Origin: Mycolicibacterium sp.
GTDB taxonomy: Bacteria > Actinomycetota > Actinomycetes > Mycobacteriales > Mycobacteriaceae
Length of the DNA stretch: 44,174 nucleotides
Assembly: GCF_016462545.1 (NCBI RefSeq)
Contig: NZ_JAEMTA010000044.1
Location: 1-44,174, forward strand
Reading direction: 5' to 3'
The notes below the pieces were generated by a model. That model ran no database searches and had not been told where the DNA came from. It was given only the letters and a program-made list of their open reading frames with translations. Of the stretch, positions 15,286 through 22,884 are shown in pieces (the stretch's first letter is position 1; each line of letters begins with the position of its first letter). Both the position numbers and the translations under genes were made by a program.

Positions 15286-16203
15286 ATGCCCAACCGAATC
15301 CAGTCCCTCCTCGGCGTGCGATACCCCGTCGTGCAGGCGCCGATGACCTACATCGCGCGAGCCGAGCTCGCGGCTGCCGTCTCCGAGGGTGGCGGCCTCG
15401 GCGTGATCGAGACCCTGACCGAGGAGGGTCGCGCGGACCTGCACCGGGTCCGCACGTTGACGGACCGACCGGTAGCCGCGAACCTGATGATCCAGGGCTG
15501 GAAGAGGAACCCGACGATCGTCGACGTCTTGGCGGATGCCGACGTCCGTCACGTCATCACCTCCGCGGGTGATCCGGCGCTGTTCACCGGGCGATTGCAC
15601 GACGCGGGCATGACGGTGGTCCATGTCGTCGGTTCACTCAAGGGTGCGCTCAAGGCCGCGGACGCCGGAGTCGACGCCCTGGTGGTCGAAGGCGTCGAGG
15701 GCGGCGGGTTCAAGTCGGCGTTGAGCGCCTCGACGATGGTGCTGCTGCCCTTGGTGTCCGAGTCGGTCGACCTTCCGATCATCGCCGCGGGTGGGATCTG
15801 CGACGCGCGATCGGCGGCGGCAGCGCTGGTGCTGGGTGCCGAGGGCGTCCAGATGGGCACTCGCATGCTCGCCAGCCAGGAAGCCCGCGTGCACGCGAAC
15901 TTCAAGGACGCCATCGTGGCCGCGGCCGACGACGGCACGGTGATGCTCGACCTGCCGGGTAACCCGACGATGCGCGTGCTCCGCACCGGGTTGGCGGCGA
16001 GACTGGCCACCGACGAGCCCACCGCGCCGCTGCTGAAGGGAATCGAGGAGCTCTACTTCGACGGCGACATGGACGCCAGCGTGGCGAACACCGGTCAGGT
16101 GTCATCCCGGATCACCGAGCTGCTGCCGGTGGCGGAGATCCTGCGCCGCACCTGGACGGAAGTCGAAATGGCCTTGGACGCAGGAAGATCCCGGGCAACC
16201 TGA
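15286..16203 (+). CDS. Nitronate monooxygenase (2-nitropropane dioxygenase-like)
   Basis: FMN-dependent TIM-barrel enzyme of 305 residues. YPVVQAPMTYIARAELA at the N-terminus, the EGVEGGGF loop, IIAAGGICDARSAAAALVLG and GVQMGTRMLASQEA are diagnostic for the NMO/FabK-like family. It detoxifies alkyl nitronates such as propionate 3-nitronate, or acts on related substrates. Being in an operon with an enoyl-CoA hydratase relative may point to acyl metabolism, which is inference. Confidence 0.88.
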   Translation: MPNRIQSLLGVRYPVVQAPMTYIARAELAAAVSEGGGLGVIETLTEEGRADLHRVRTLTDRPVAANLMIQGWKRNPTIVDVLADADVRHVITSAGDPALFTGRLHDAGMTVVHVVGSLKGALKAADAGVDALVVEGVEGGGFKSALSASTMVLLPLVSESVDLPIIAAGGICDARSAAAALVLGAEGVQMGTRMLASQEARVHANFKDAIVAAADDGTVMLDLPGNPTMRVLRTGLAARLATDEPTAPLLKGIEELYFDGDMDASVANTGQVSSRITELLPVAEILRRTWTEVEMALDAGRSRAT

Positions 16204-16209
16204 CGGACG

Positions 16210-16512
16210 TCAACTCGCCGGGTAATCGCGGCGCAGCAAATCGTAGAACGCAAAGGCGGGCACGCCGAGCGCGATGGACAGCTCGGCGGCGTACGCACGG
16301 GCGATGGCCAGGCCGTCGGCCTTCTCGTCGAACGTCCCGGTGAGATCCACCGCGATGCGACATCCGAACGTGTCGGTCACGGCTTCGCCGTCGACCTTCG
16401 CCTCGATGACACCGCCGGGCAGGGGCAGGGCATCAACGGCCGCCCGGACGTCGTCGACCCGGGCTCCCATATCGACGTAGACCGACACGAACGCATCCAT
16501 TTGGTCAATCAT
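16210..16512 (-). CDS. Hypothetical protein, about 100 residues
   Basis: I do not recognise the family. The chain (starting MIDQMDAFVSVYVDM) is compact, mixed alpha/beta by appearance, with no signal peptide or membrane span, and ends FYDLLRRDYPAS. The reading frame stays open to TTG 16545; ATG 16512 and ATG 16500 are the two good start choices and none has a clear ribosome-binding site. It converges on the nitronate monooxygenase gene with a 6-bp gap and lies downstream of the DUF2071 gene. Confidence 0.65.
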   Translation of the reverse strand: MIDQMDAFVSVYVDMGARVDDVRAAVDALPLPGGVIEAKVDGEAVTDTFGCRIAVDLTGTFDEKADGLAIARAYAAELSIALGVPAFAFYDLLRRDYPAS

Positions 16513-16583
16513 CGCGGGCCGCAAGGTGACCCGCCAACTTCTCAACCTCGTGGTTTCCTGGTGTTCACCTGCCGGTCATGCAC

Positions 16584-17318
16584 TCACAGCGCCGTCGGTC
16601 GACCGAAACTCGTCCGCACGCCGGGCGAATACAGCGCGCGGAGTCTGTCGCCCGTGGGGGTCACGCCGCTGGCCGCGACCAGCTCGTCGTCCAACTCGAG
16701 CACGTTCGCTTCATGTAAGGCGAACGGCGCGTGCTGATTTGGCACCCACCAGGTTCGACCGGCCTTGCGGGTGTGCGCGCCCCATCGAGCGGTGAGCCAG
16801 ATCTCCAGCGGCGTGGGATCCACGGCGGCACCCACGTCGACCGTGACCCTACTTCGCAACCCGCGCCGCGGCAGGCGACGCACGCTGTCGTAGGTGATGC
16901 GCTGGCCGTTCCGGGTCAGCCGCATCCTCGCCCACGTGTAGGGCGTACCGAGGACGGTGCGGGTAATCGGCACGACGGCCAACCTCGCCGTCTCCAACGA
17001 GCGGAACAGCACACCGTGCCTGCCGGCATCGTCGGTCGAGTACAGCCTCACGTTGGTTTCGAGGAAGCTGCCGAAGTACGGGATCGGGCGCGGCACCCCG
17101 AGTGCCAACTCACTCATGACGAAGGGGACCAGGGCCACGTAGGTCTGGCCGTCGCCGAACACGTCGGGTCGCGTGCCGTCGGGGAACATGTGCGCAACTG
17201 CGTCAGGATCCACCGGCCAGTGCACGAACGTCAGGTCGCTCCAGCGTTGTTGCGTGAACACGGGCCGCGGCAGACTCGGGGCGGTGACGGGGTAACCGTC
17301 TGGCAACGAACCGGGCAC
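16584..17318 (-). CDS. DUF2071 (YqjF-like) family protein
   Basis: Protein of 244 residues with the family landmarks: TQQRWSDLTFVHWPVDPDAV near the N-terminus, VALVPFVMS, FLETNVRLYS, GVLFRSLETARL. Function of the family is not established; the fold is acetoacetate-decarboxylase-like in related proteins. GTG 17318 has no ribosome-binding site, but CACGAT lies 6 nt upstream and may be a weak leaderless -10. No strong link to its neighbours. Confidence 0.8.
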   Translation of the reverse strand: MPGSLPDGYPVTAPSLPRPVFTQQRWSDLTFVHWPVDPDAVAHMFPDGTRPDVFGDGQTYVALVPFVMSELALGVPRPIPYFGSFLETNVRLYSTDDAGRHGVLFRSLETARLAVVPITRTVLGTPYTWARMRLTRNGQRITYDSVRRLPRRGLRSRVTVDVGAAVDPTPLEIWLTARWGAHTRKAGRTWWVPNQHAPFALHEANVLELDDELVAASGVTPTGDRLRALYSPGVRTSFGRPTAL

Positions 17319-17362
17319 GTGGCCATCGTGTCACGCCTGGACATCGGCGCCGGTCGGAGCCT

Positions 17363-17578
17363 TCAGTCTGCCCCGCGCCCGGTCTGCTGCTGCAGTTCGT
17401 CGATCAGGTCCGACGCCGCCGCCTTCGTCAGGTCCTCGGGCACCTGGCGGTCGGCTTCCTGGGCCAACGTGTGCAGATAACTTCGCTGCGGTCCTGTCAT
17501 CGGCTCATCGCCCGTGACCCAATCCGCCGTGTCCTTCTCTGCCGTCTCGTGTGGCGCTTGTTGCGCTTCGTTGCTCAC
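17363..17578 (-). CDS. DUF3072 small protein
   Basis: Protein of 71 residues with DEPMTGPQRSYLHTLAQEA and LTKAAASDLIDELQQQTGRG, the signature of DUF3072. It is hydrophilic and helical, with an acidic N-terminus. Function unknown. GTG 17578 is preferred over GTG 17587 because GGAGGTGATCT (17581-17591) is a near-perfect, 10-11-nt match to the 16S anti-Shine-Dalgarno and would otherwise be inside the gene. A SigF-like promoter lies just upstream. Confidence 0.8.
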   Translation of the reverse strand: MSNEAQQAPHETAEKDTADWVTGDEPMTGPQRSYLHTLAQEADRQVPEDLTKAAASDLIDELQQQTGRGAD

Positions 17579-17600
17579 TGAGATCACCTCCGCCCGCCGA

Positions 17601-17626
17601 GTATCCGTCGTACGTACGTTCGAAAC
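17601..17626 (-). promoter_or_regulatory. SigF-like promoter of the DUF3072 gene
   Basis: On the minus strand GTTT (17626-17623), a 16-nt spacer, then GGATAC (17606-17601), one base off GGGTAC. The spacer holds the palindrome CGTACGTACG. The leader would be about 15 nt and contain the strong Shine-Dalgarno. Confidence 0.55.
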
Positions 17627-17662
17627 ATCCTCGACGCCGCGGAATCAGCCCGTCGCGGCGCC

Positions 17663-18412
17663 CTAACCGACGTCCTTCACCCGTTCGTGCGCGGTCAGAA
17701 GAAGTTGGTCGTAGCTCGATCGGGGTGGCAGCACGTCGGTGTAGGCCAAGCTCAAGAAGTCCGTGACGATCTGCTCCCCGAGGGCGCGAAGCTTGACGTT
17801 GTTGGCCTGCGATCGCCACTTGAGCAGGTCGAACGCCGCCTGGGCATCGATGTGATAGACGAGCATCAGCATGGCCTTGGCCTGTTCGATCCCCACGCGA
17901 TTCTCGGTGATCTCGGCGACCGCGTCGGTCACCGATTGCTGGTGCGCGCGACGATCGGGCGTCACGTCGACGTAATAGCCGTCCGTCCCGATCACCGCGC
18001 CGTCGTCGTCGTGCAGACGATCCCCGACCACGATCACGTCGTGGACCTCGCCTTGGACGTCGATGATGCGATGGCGCGCACTGAACGGCTTCCCGGTGCG
18101 GACGACCTCCTCGAGAGTCGCTGCCACGTGGCTGTGGTCGTCGGGGTGCTTGTGGGACAGCACCAACTCGGTCGTAGGCATCACCTCACCCGGTCCGTAC
18201 CCGTGCATCCGCTCCACTTCCGGCGACCACTCCCAGCGTTGGTCGGCGAACAGGAAGCGAAAGGAACCGGTCCGCTGGAACACCTGGCGGCTGGTGGTGG
18301 TGTCCGGCCCGGCGTCCGGACCGTCCTGCGGTCGCAGCACGTCAGTCGAACTCGGCTGGGCTGGGCGTTGCGAGCGGAGGCCGCGGGCGCGCCACATGTC
18401 GCCGTCGTCCAT
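17663..18412 (-). CDS. PAS and ANTAR domain protein (putative antiterminator)
   Basis: Protein of 249 residues. After a variable N-terminus, a PAS fold-3 domain spans about 45-160 (FRFLFADQRWEWSPEVERMHGY, HPDDHSHVAATLEEVV, YYVDVT). An ANTAR RNA-binding domain follows (about 165-225: NRVGIEQAKAMLMLVYHIDAQAAFDLL, with the usual RxxIEQAKGxLM pattern). Mycobacterial PAS-ANTAR proteins bind RNA hairpins to allow read-through and are often linked to lipid and redox genes. An in-frame TAG lies six codons upstream, so ATG 18412 is the first start in this frame even though no Shine-Dalgarno precedes it. See the overlapping leader frame. Confidence 0.87.
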   Translation of the reverse strand: MDDGDMWRARGLRSQRPAQPSSTDVLRPQDGPDAGPDTTTSRQVFQRTGSFRFLFADQRWEWSPEVERMHGYGPGEVMPTTELVLSHKHPDDHSHVAATLEEVVRTGKPFSARHRIIDVQGEVHDVIVVGDRLHDDDGAVIGTDGYYVDVTPDRRAHQQSVTDAVAEITENRVGIEQAKAMLMLVYHIDAQAAFDLLKWRSQANNVKLRALGEQIVTDFLSLAYTDVLPPRSSYDQLLLTAHERVKDVG

Positions 18413-18452
18413 CGCAACGTGTTGCGACTAGGGCAATGAGCGATCGCACCAT
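18342..18452 (-). CDS. Possible leader peptide overlapping the PAS-ANTAR start
   Basis: 36-codon frame beginning ATG GTG at 18452, right after GGAGGTGA (18460-18453), and ending at TGA 18344-18342, 68 bp inside the PAS-ANTAR gene in another frame. The peptide is Arg-rich (MVRSLIALVATRCDGRRRH, then proline-rich). This is the only strong ribosome-binding site in the leader. The spacing of SD to ATG is very short, so GTG 18449 may be the real start. Could be a translated control element or chance. Confidence 0.35.
   Translation of the reverse strand: MVRSLIALVATRCDGRRRHVARPRPPLATPSPAEFD
18413..18426. promoter_or_regulatory. Inverted repeat abutting the PAS-ANTAR start codon
   Basis: CGCAAC-GT-GTTGCG, perfect 6-bp arms, directly next to ATG 18412. 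A 2-nt loop is too tight for an RNA hairpin of full length, so a protein-binding site or partial hairpin masking the start is possible. Confidence 0.35.
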
Positions 18453-18497
18453 TCACCTCCGGGGACTGGGGAAGCAAATTCGTGTCCGTTGCGAGGC

Positions 18498-18526
18498 AAT
18501 GTATAGACATCACCGCGGTGCCGCAA
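18498..18526 (-). promoter_or_regulatory. SigA-like promoter for the PAS-ANTAR gene
   Basis: Minus strand TTGCGG (18526-18521), 17-nt spacer, TACATT (18503-18498). Start of transcription would be near 18491, giving a leader of about 80 nt before ATG 18412 that contains the leader frame. Confidence 0.5.
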
Positions 18527-18567
18527 GACATCGACGCCCACCCGCTGCCGACTGATCGAGTGCATTC

Positions 18568-18593
18568 GTTTCGGGTGCCCTCGGCGCGGGCAA
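18568..18593 (+). promoter_or_regulatory. Weak SigF-like promoter for the methyltransferase-CDGSH unit
   Basis: GTTT (18568-18571), 16-nt spacer, GGGCAA (18588-18593), one base off GGGTAA. Transcription would start at about the ATG at 18600. Confidence 0.35.
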
Positions 18594-18599
18594 CTGCCC

Positions 18600-19283
18600 A
18601 TGGTGACGATTACCGCCCCGCCTCTCCACGACATCGCCGTCGCAGCCCCCGGCGTGTACCACCCGCAGGAAGATTCACGCCTGCTGATCGACGCGCTGCA
18701 ACAGAACGTCGCGCTCGAGGGGCGCACGGCACTGGATCTGTGCACCGGTACCGGAGTGGTGGCGATCGCGGCCGCGCTCCTCGGCGCAGCGCGCGTCACG
18801 GCGTGGGACATCTGCCCCAGGGCCGTGCAGTGCAGTCGGTCCAACGTCGCGGCCGCCGGTGTCGCGGTCGAGGTCGTCCTTGGTTCGTGGGCACTGGCCC
18901 AGGGCCGCGGTCGATTCGACGTCGTGCTGGCCAATCCCCCGTACGTTCCATTCAGTCCCGACCTACCGGCGATCGACGGCCCAGCCCAGGCATGGGATGC
19001 GGGTTCCGATGGGCGCCTCGTCATCGATCCGCTGTGCACGGCGGCGCCGGGTCTGCTGAACGACGGGGGCACGATGTTGCTCGTCCAGTCTGAGTTCACC
19101 GGTGTCGAGCAGTCGCTAGCTGCGCTCACGGCAGCGGGCCTGCGTACGAGTGTGGTTGCCCGTCAACGCATCCCGTTCGGCCCCGTGATGACGTCCAGGG
19201 CGAACTGGCTGGAGAGCACGGGCCGCTCCCCGGTCGGACGCCGCGAGGAGGAACTAACGGTGATCCGTGCCGACAAACGATGA
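18600..19283 (+). CDS. HemK/PrmC-like SAM-dependent methyltransferase
   Basis: Class-I methyltransferase of 227 residues. SAM motif ALDLCTGTGVVAIAAALLGA, acidic loop AWDICPRA, and the catalytic NPPYVPFSP, the motif of enzymes that methylate amide or amino nitrogen (glutamine N5 in release factors, DNA adenine, others). It starts YHPQEDSRLL, typical of the HemK2 group, and lacks the N-terminal helical domain of true PrmC. The CDGSH gene starts 17 bp before its stop, so the two are coupled. The substrate is unknown. ATG 18600 and GTG 18603 are both possible starts. Confidence 0.85.
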   Translation: MVTITAPPLHDIAVAAPGVYHPQEDSRLLIDALQQNVALEGRTALDLCTGTGVVAIAAALLGAARVTAWDICPRAVQCSRSNVAAAGVAVEVVLGSWALAQGRGRFDVVLANPPYVPFSPDLPAIDGPAQAWDAGSDGRLVIDPLCTAAPGLLNDGGTMLLVQSEFTGVEQSLAALTAAGLRTSVVARQRIPFGPVMTSRANWLESTGRSPVGRREEELTVIRADKR

Positions 19284-19509
19284 CCCGACGGCAGCGGGCG
19301 CTGACGCCCGCACCGTGCGCATCGTCGCGGGGGGACCGATGATGGTTCAGGGTCCGGTGCGCATCGAGACGCCCGACGGCGAGGTGGTCGAGTCCGACCG
19401 CTTCATGGTGGCGGTGTGCACCTGCCGACGGAGCAAGACCTATCCACTGTGCGACACCAGCCACCGCAAGCGGACGCGCGCCGAGCGCTCAGACCAACGG
19501 ACGCCGTAG
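19267..19509 (+). CDS. CDGSH-type iron-sulphur protein
   Basis: Protein of 80 residues with one [2Fe-2S] site: Cys51, Cys53, Cys62 and His66 in the pattern CTCRRSKTYPLCDTSH (the family's CDGSH is CDTSH here). Such proteins carry redox-active, acid-labile clusters and act in electron transfer or iron-sulphur handling. GTG 19267 overlaps the methyltransferase end by 17 bp. Its last 21 bp overlap the 3' end of the convergent diiron gene. Together with that gene and the methyltransferase it forms a likely functional group. Confidence 0.88.
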   Translation: MPTNDDPTAAGADARTVRIVAGGPMMVQGPVRIETPDGEVVESDRFMVAVCTCRRSKTYPLCDTSHRKRTRAERSDQRTP

Positions 19510-20493
19510 CGACGACAGTCCCGACACCCAGCTCTTCATCATGTGGGCGGCCAACCGCTCCTCGACGAGGTCCCTCGCACGGATGCCGAACACCACGTCG
19601 CGATCCAGTCCCGGATTCCCGTCCAGCAGTCCCAGGACGACGTCCGTGCGGACCACCTGTTCGTGCACGGCGTCTGCCTCGACGTGCTCCGCGTAGAAAC
19701 GGATGCATTCCACCGCGGCACCCAGGCGCTCCAGCGCCTGTGCCAACCGGTGCGATCCCGGCGGCGACGTGATCTCCGTCGATGCGAAGTGCCCGACGGC
19801 CGCACCGCGCCACCATCGGTGGAGTCCGAACATCGACATGAGGTTGACCACGACCAACGCCTCGGCTGGAACGTGATCCAAGTACGCCAGGTATCCGGAG
19901 TCCAACCCGGCGCCGTCGAGCAGATCGGCGAAGAGCCGCTGGTGGAGTCGATCGGCGCGCCCGGCGCCGTACTCGTCGTACTCGATGGCGACGAACGCCG
20001 CCTTGGCCCGGCCCTCGAGCCGCGGTATCAGCCAGGCGTGCGGGTCACCCTCCTTGAGGTGATAGATCGAGCGGTGCACGAAGTACTCGCGCATCTGCTC
20101 CCAGGTGCCCTCGTCGCGGAGGAAGTAGGACAGGCCCTCACCGTCGACGGGTTCCACGGACAAGTCGTCCATCACGGACTGAGCGGTCTCCGACTCGTCC
20201 GGTTCGCCGACCTCGCGGCGCAGGGCCTCCTCGAAGACGTCCTCGAGGGTGGCCCGCAAGTGCAGTAGCCCCGCATCCCACTCCCACCGCGGATCGACGC
20301 CGACGAATCCGCGATAGTGCAGTTCGTAGCAGACGTGAAGCGCCAGTTGCAGATCCAAGCCGTAGGGGTCCGAATTGACCACCGGCGCGTCGACCCGCAT
20401 CAGATTCCTGCGCGGCGGCCGACCCGAAATGAGCTCGAGCACCGCGGCCGACAGTGGGCCGACGGCGGTGGGCAATCGCGGGTCGAGGGTCAT
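19489..20493 (-). CDS. Haem-oxygenase-like iron-containing redox enzyme (HDO-type)
   Basis: Protein of 334 residues, all-helical by appearance. The C-terminal helix carries H270-x3-D274-x2-H277 (AEHVEADAVHE), and acidic/His residues in EYFVHRSIYH (134-145) and EYDEYG (171-176) could complete a dimetal site, as in haem-oxygenase-like diiron oxygenases (UndA, SznF and CADD groups). Members oxidise amines, acids or fatty chains; the substrate here is unknown. ATG 20493 begins the conserved part (MTLDPRLPTAVGPLS). A full-consensus SigF promoter lies just upstream. Its 3' end overlaps the CDGSH gene, a possible electron donor. Confidence 0.8.
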   Translation of the reverse strand: MTLDPRLPTAVGPLSAAVLELISGRPPRRNLMRVDAPVVNSDPYGLDLQLALHVCYELHYRGFVGVDPRWEWDAGLLHLRATLEDVFEEALRREVGEPDESETAQSVMDDLSVEPVDGEGLSYFLRDEGTWEQMREYFVHRSIYHLKEGDPHAWLIPRLEGRAKAAFVAIEYDEYGAGRADRLHQRLFADLLDGAGLDSGYLAYLDHVPAEALVVVNLMSMFGLHRWWRGAAVGHFASTEITSPPGSHRLAQALERLGAAVECIRFYAEHVEADAVHEQVVRTDVVLGLLDGNPGLDRDVVFGIRARDLVEERLAAHMMKSWVSGLSSLRRPLV

Positions 20494-20518
20494 GCATGCA
20501 TCGGACACATCGTGGCAC

Positions 20519-20543
20519 TTACCCGGCTGACGACGCCGGAAAC
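20519..20543 (-). promoter_or_regulatory. SigF promoter of the diiron gene
   Basis: Minus strand GTTT (20543-20540), 15-nt spacer, GGGTAA (20524-20519): an exact match to the mycobacterial SigF core. Leader about 20 nt. Confidence 0.65.
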
Positions 20544-20592
20544 GCGGCCGGATCCCGCCGCGTGAGACCTGCCCCACATCGTGGGTCCAGAC

Positions 20593-20617
20593 GATTACCA
20601 CACGGCCCGGCGGGTAC
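20593..20617 (+). promoter_or_regulatory. SigF-like promoter of the ferritin-like gene
   Basis: GATT (20593-20596), 15-nt spacer, GGGTAC (20612-20617). One mismatch in the -35. It stands back to back with the SigF promoter of the diiron gene. The leader would be about 55 nt and contains GAAGGGG before ATG 20677. Confidence 0.5.
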
Positions 20618-20676
20618 GCCCTCAAGAGGTGCACCCCGCGCCGAGTAGTCCATCAACGCCGAAGGGGCGAACCACG

Positions 20677-21636
20677 ATGACCACCGCTACCAATACCCTG
20701 ATCGCACAGCTGCGCGCCGTGCTCGATCTGACCAACACCGAGATCCAGATCGCCGAGACCCGGGTGCTTCAGGCTCGCACCGACGCAGTCCGCACGGAGC
20801 TCACCCAGAACGCCGACAACGGGCGTGAGCGCGCCGAGGCGATCGAGGCCGCCATCCGCAAGCTCGGCGGACACCCCGACGTGATCGGCCCGTTCCTCGG
20901 CCGCGCTGCCGCCGCCGTCAAGGCGCTGACCGAGCAGGCGCAGCCGTTCGACGAGGCGCTCCTCGGTGACCTTGCGTTGGAGCACCAGCTCTTCGACCGC
21001 GCGCGCTACGTCAAGGCCCTCGCGGTTGCCGCGAAGGAGTCGGATGTGGAGAAGTTGGCCGAACGTCTGATCACGGCGCACGCCGCGACCGTGGACTGGT
21101 TGACCACCGTGCTCGCCGAAGACGCCCTCGGCGGACCGGCTGCCTTGCGCCGCACGCCCCTGCAGGCTGCCGCCGGCACCGCGATCCAGCTGATCAACGT
21201 CCCGATGAATTGGTCGGTCCGCAGCCTGGACAAGGCGGTCGAGACCGTCCGCGCGACCCCCATCGCGCTGAGCGAGCTGGTCAACCGTGGCCGGCGCGTC
21301 GGCGACGTCGCGGCCAAGACGGTGTCGGCCTCGCGTGACGCTGCGCTGGAGACCGCCGAGAAGGTCATCCGTGACGGTGGGGCCGAGCAGGCAGCCGATG
21401 TGCTGCACGCCGTGCGCACCGCCACCGGCGCCCTCGACGAATCCGAGCTGCCCATCGACGGTTACGACGACCTCAACGTCTCCGAGTCCGTCGCCGAGAT
21501 CAAGGCGCTCACCGATCCGGCCGACGTCCGCACCGTCCTCGCCTACGAGGAGGCGCACAAGAACCGCCAGGGTGTCGTCTCGGCCGCCCAGGCCCGCATC
21601 GCGAACATCGCGCAGGACGTGGTCGGGATCAACTAA
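20677..21636 (+). CDS. Ferritin-like domain protein, actinobacterial stress type
   Basis: Protein of 319 residues, almost wholly helical. Residues about 1-160 look like a ferritin-like four-helix bundle (DLTNTEIQIAETRVLQ, LALEHQLFDRARYVKAL, ERLITAHAATVDWL), but conserved Glu/His metal ligands are not clear, so iron binding is doubtful. The C-terminus ends in ELPIDGYDDLNVSESVAEI and TVLAYEEAHKNRQGVV, a short actinobacterial domain found after varied helical proteins. GAAGGGG lies before ATG 20677. The SigF-like promoter and neighbours suggest a general-stress role. Confidence 0.75.
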   Translation: MTTATNTLIAQLRAVLDLTNTEIQIAETRVLQARTDAVRTELTQNADNGRERAEAIEAAIRKLGGHPDVIGPFLGRAAAAVKALTEQAQPFDEALLGDLALEHQLFDRARYVKALAVAAKESDVEKLAERLITAHAATVDWLTTVLAEDALGGPAALRRTPLQAAAGTAIQLINVPMNWSVRSLDKAVETVRATPIALSELVNRGRRVGDVAAKTVSASRDAALETAEKVIRDGGAEQAADVLHAVRTATGALDESELPIDGYDDLNVSESVAEIKALTDPADVRTVLAYEEAHKNRQGVVSAAQARIANIAQDVVGIN

Positions 21637-21666
21637 CCCGCGAAACCGTCACGCTCGCAACCGAAA

Positions 21667-21696
21667 CCCCCGCCAACCCATCATGGGTGGCGGGGG
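21667..21696. terminator. Bidirectional terminator hairpin
   Basis: Arms CCCCCGCCAACCCA (21667-21680) and TGGGTGGCGGGGG (21684-21696), pairing with one bulged A and a 3-nt loop. It lies between the convergent ferritin-like and aldo-keto reductase genes, 30 bp and 10 bp from their stops. Confidence 0.7.
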
Positions 21697-21706
21697 CTTC
21701 GTCCTG

Positions 21707-22816
21707 TCACGCCGGGAGCTTGGGCGTCCAGTTCCGCACCCCGGGTAGGTAGCCCGCGGGCTTGTCCCCCACCTTGACGCCGGGGCTGACCAGCTGGTGC
21801 TGGTAGTCGGGCGTGAACATCCGGTAGAGCGATTCGGGTGCCACCGCGCTGGCCTCGTCGAGTTCGACGCGTAGCGCTGGAGGGATGTCGAACTCGAGTG
21901 CCGCCATCGTGCTCTGCAGCTGGCCGACGCTGCTGGCGCCGACGATCGCGGAGGCAATTCCCGGTTGCGTGGCGACCCAGTTGACCGCCACCTGCGCCAT
22001 GGTGACACCGAGTTCGGCGGCGACACCCTCGAGCACCTCGAGCAGCTGCCAATCCCGCTCACTCAGCGAAAGACTCTGGGCGCCAGCAGAACTCAATCTT
22101 CCATCACCGCTCAATCCCCGTTCGCCGTGGCGGTACTTTCCACTGAGGAAGCCGCCGCCGAGCGGACTCCAGGCGGTGATGCCCATGCCGAGGGTCTGAG
22201 CCATGCCGACGTGCTCCACCTCGATCTGGCGCTCGACCAACGAGTAGGGCAGCTGCAGGTTGATCATCGGCGGCAGGGAATGCGCCTCGACGAGGGTCTG
22301 CGCGTGCGCGGCATACCAGCTCGGCACGTCGGAAAGCCCTGCGTACCGGATCTTTCCGGCCCGCACCAGATCGTCGAAGGTGCGCAGGACCTCGTCGACG
22401 GGCGTGAGGCGGTCCCACGTGTGCAGCAGAAAGAGGTCGACGTAGTCGGTGCCGAGCCGACGCAGCGAGTCATCCAGCGCACGGATCATGTGCTTGCGGC
22501 CGTTGCCGCCGGCGTTGGGATCGCCCGCGGCGACGCTGTTGGTGAACTTCGTGGTCAGCACCACCCGGTCGCGTACGCCCGCTTCGGCGATGAGCGTGCC
22601 GAGGATCGTCTCGCTCTCGCCCGCGGTGTAGAAGTCCGCGGTGTCGATGAAGTTTCCGCCGGCTTCGAGGTAGCCGTGGAAGATGGGTCGACTCTCGTCG
22701 ATGGTCTTGCCATAGGCAGCGTGGTAGCCGCCGGTGCCGAAGTTCATGGTGCCGAGAGCCAGTCGGCTGACGCGCAGACCGGATCTTCCGAGGAGGTAGT
22801 ACTGATCGAGTGCCAT
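21707..22816 (-). CDS. Aldo/keto reductase
   Basis: NADPH-dependent TIM-barrel reductase of 369 residues. The catalytic tetrad is visible: Asp in FIDTADFYTAGESE with Tyr in the same stretch, Lys in VLTTKF and His in FLLHTWD. C-terminal cofactor-binding IVGASSVGQLQS is present. It is of the YajO/IolS-like AKR type. ATG 22816 starts the conserved MALDQYYLLGRSGLRVSRL, with GAGGG upstream. The substrate is unknown. It is separate from the exported-protein genes to its right. Confidence 0.9.
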   Translation of the reverse strand: MALDQYYLLGRSGLRVSRLALGTMNFGTGGYHAAYGKTIDESRPIFHGYLEAGGNFIDTADFYTAGESETILGTLIAEAGVRDRVVLTTKFTNSVAAGDPNAGGNGRKHMIRALDDSLRRLGTDYVDLFLLHTWDRLTPVDEVLRTFDDLVRAGKIRYAGLSDVPSWYAAHAQTLVEAHSLPPMINLQLPYSLVERQIEVEHVGMAQTLGMGITAWSPLGGGFLSGKYRHGERGLSGDGRLSSAGAQSLSLSERDWQLLEVLEGVAAELGVTMAQVAVNWVATQPGIASAIVGASSVGQLQSTMAALEFDIPPALRVELDEASAVAPESLYRMFTPDYQHQLVSPGVKVGDKPAGYLPGVRNWTPKLPA

Positions 22817-22884
22817 GCCCGACAGAGCCCTCGTCGAGAAATGGACCCGCAAGTCCAAAAATAGCGACGCCCGGTCGCGTGGAA

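Noticed and set aside
17609..17618. Palindrome CGTACGTACG as an operator
   Set aside because: It is a short simple repeat inside a promoter spacer; on its own it is too likely by chance to list separately.
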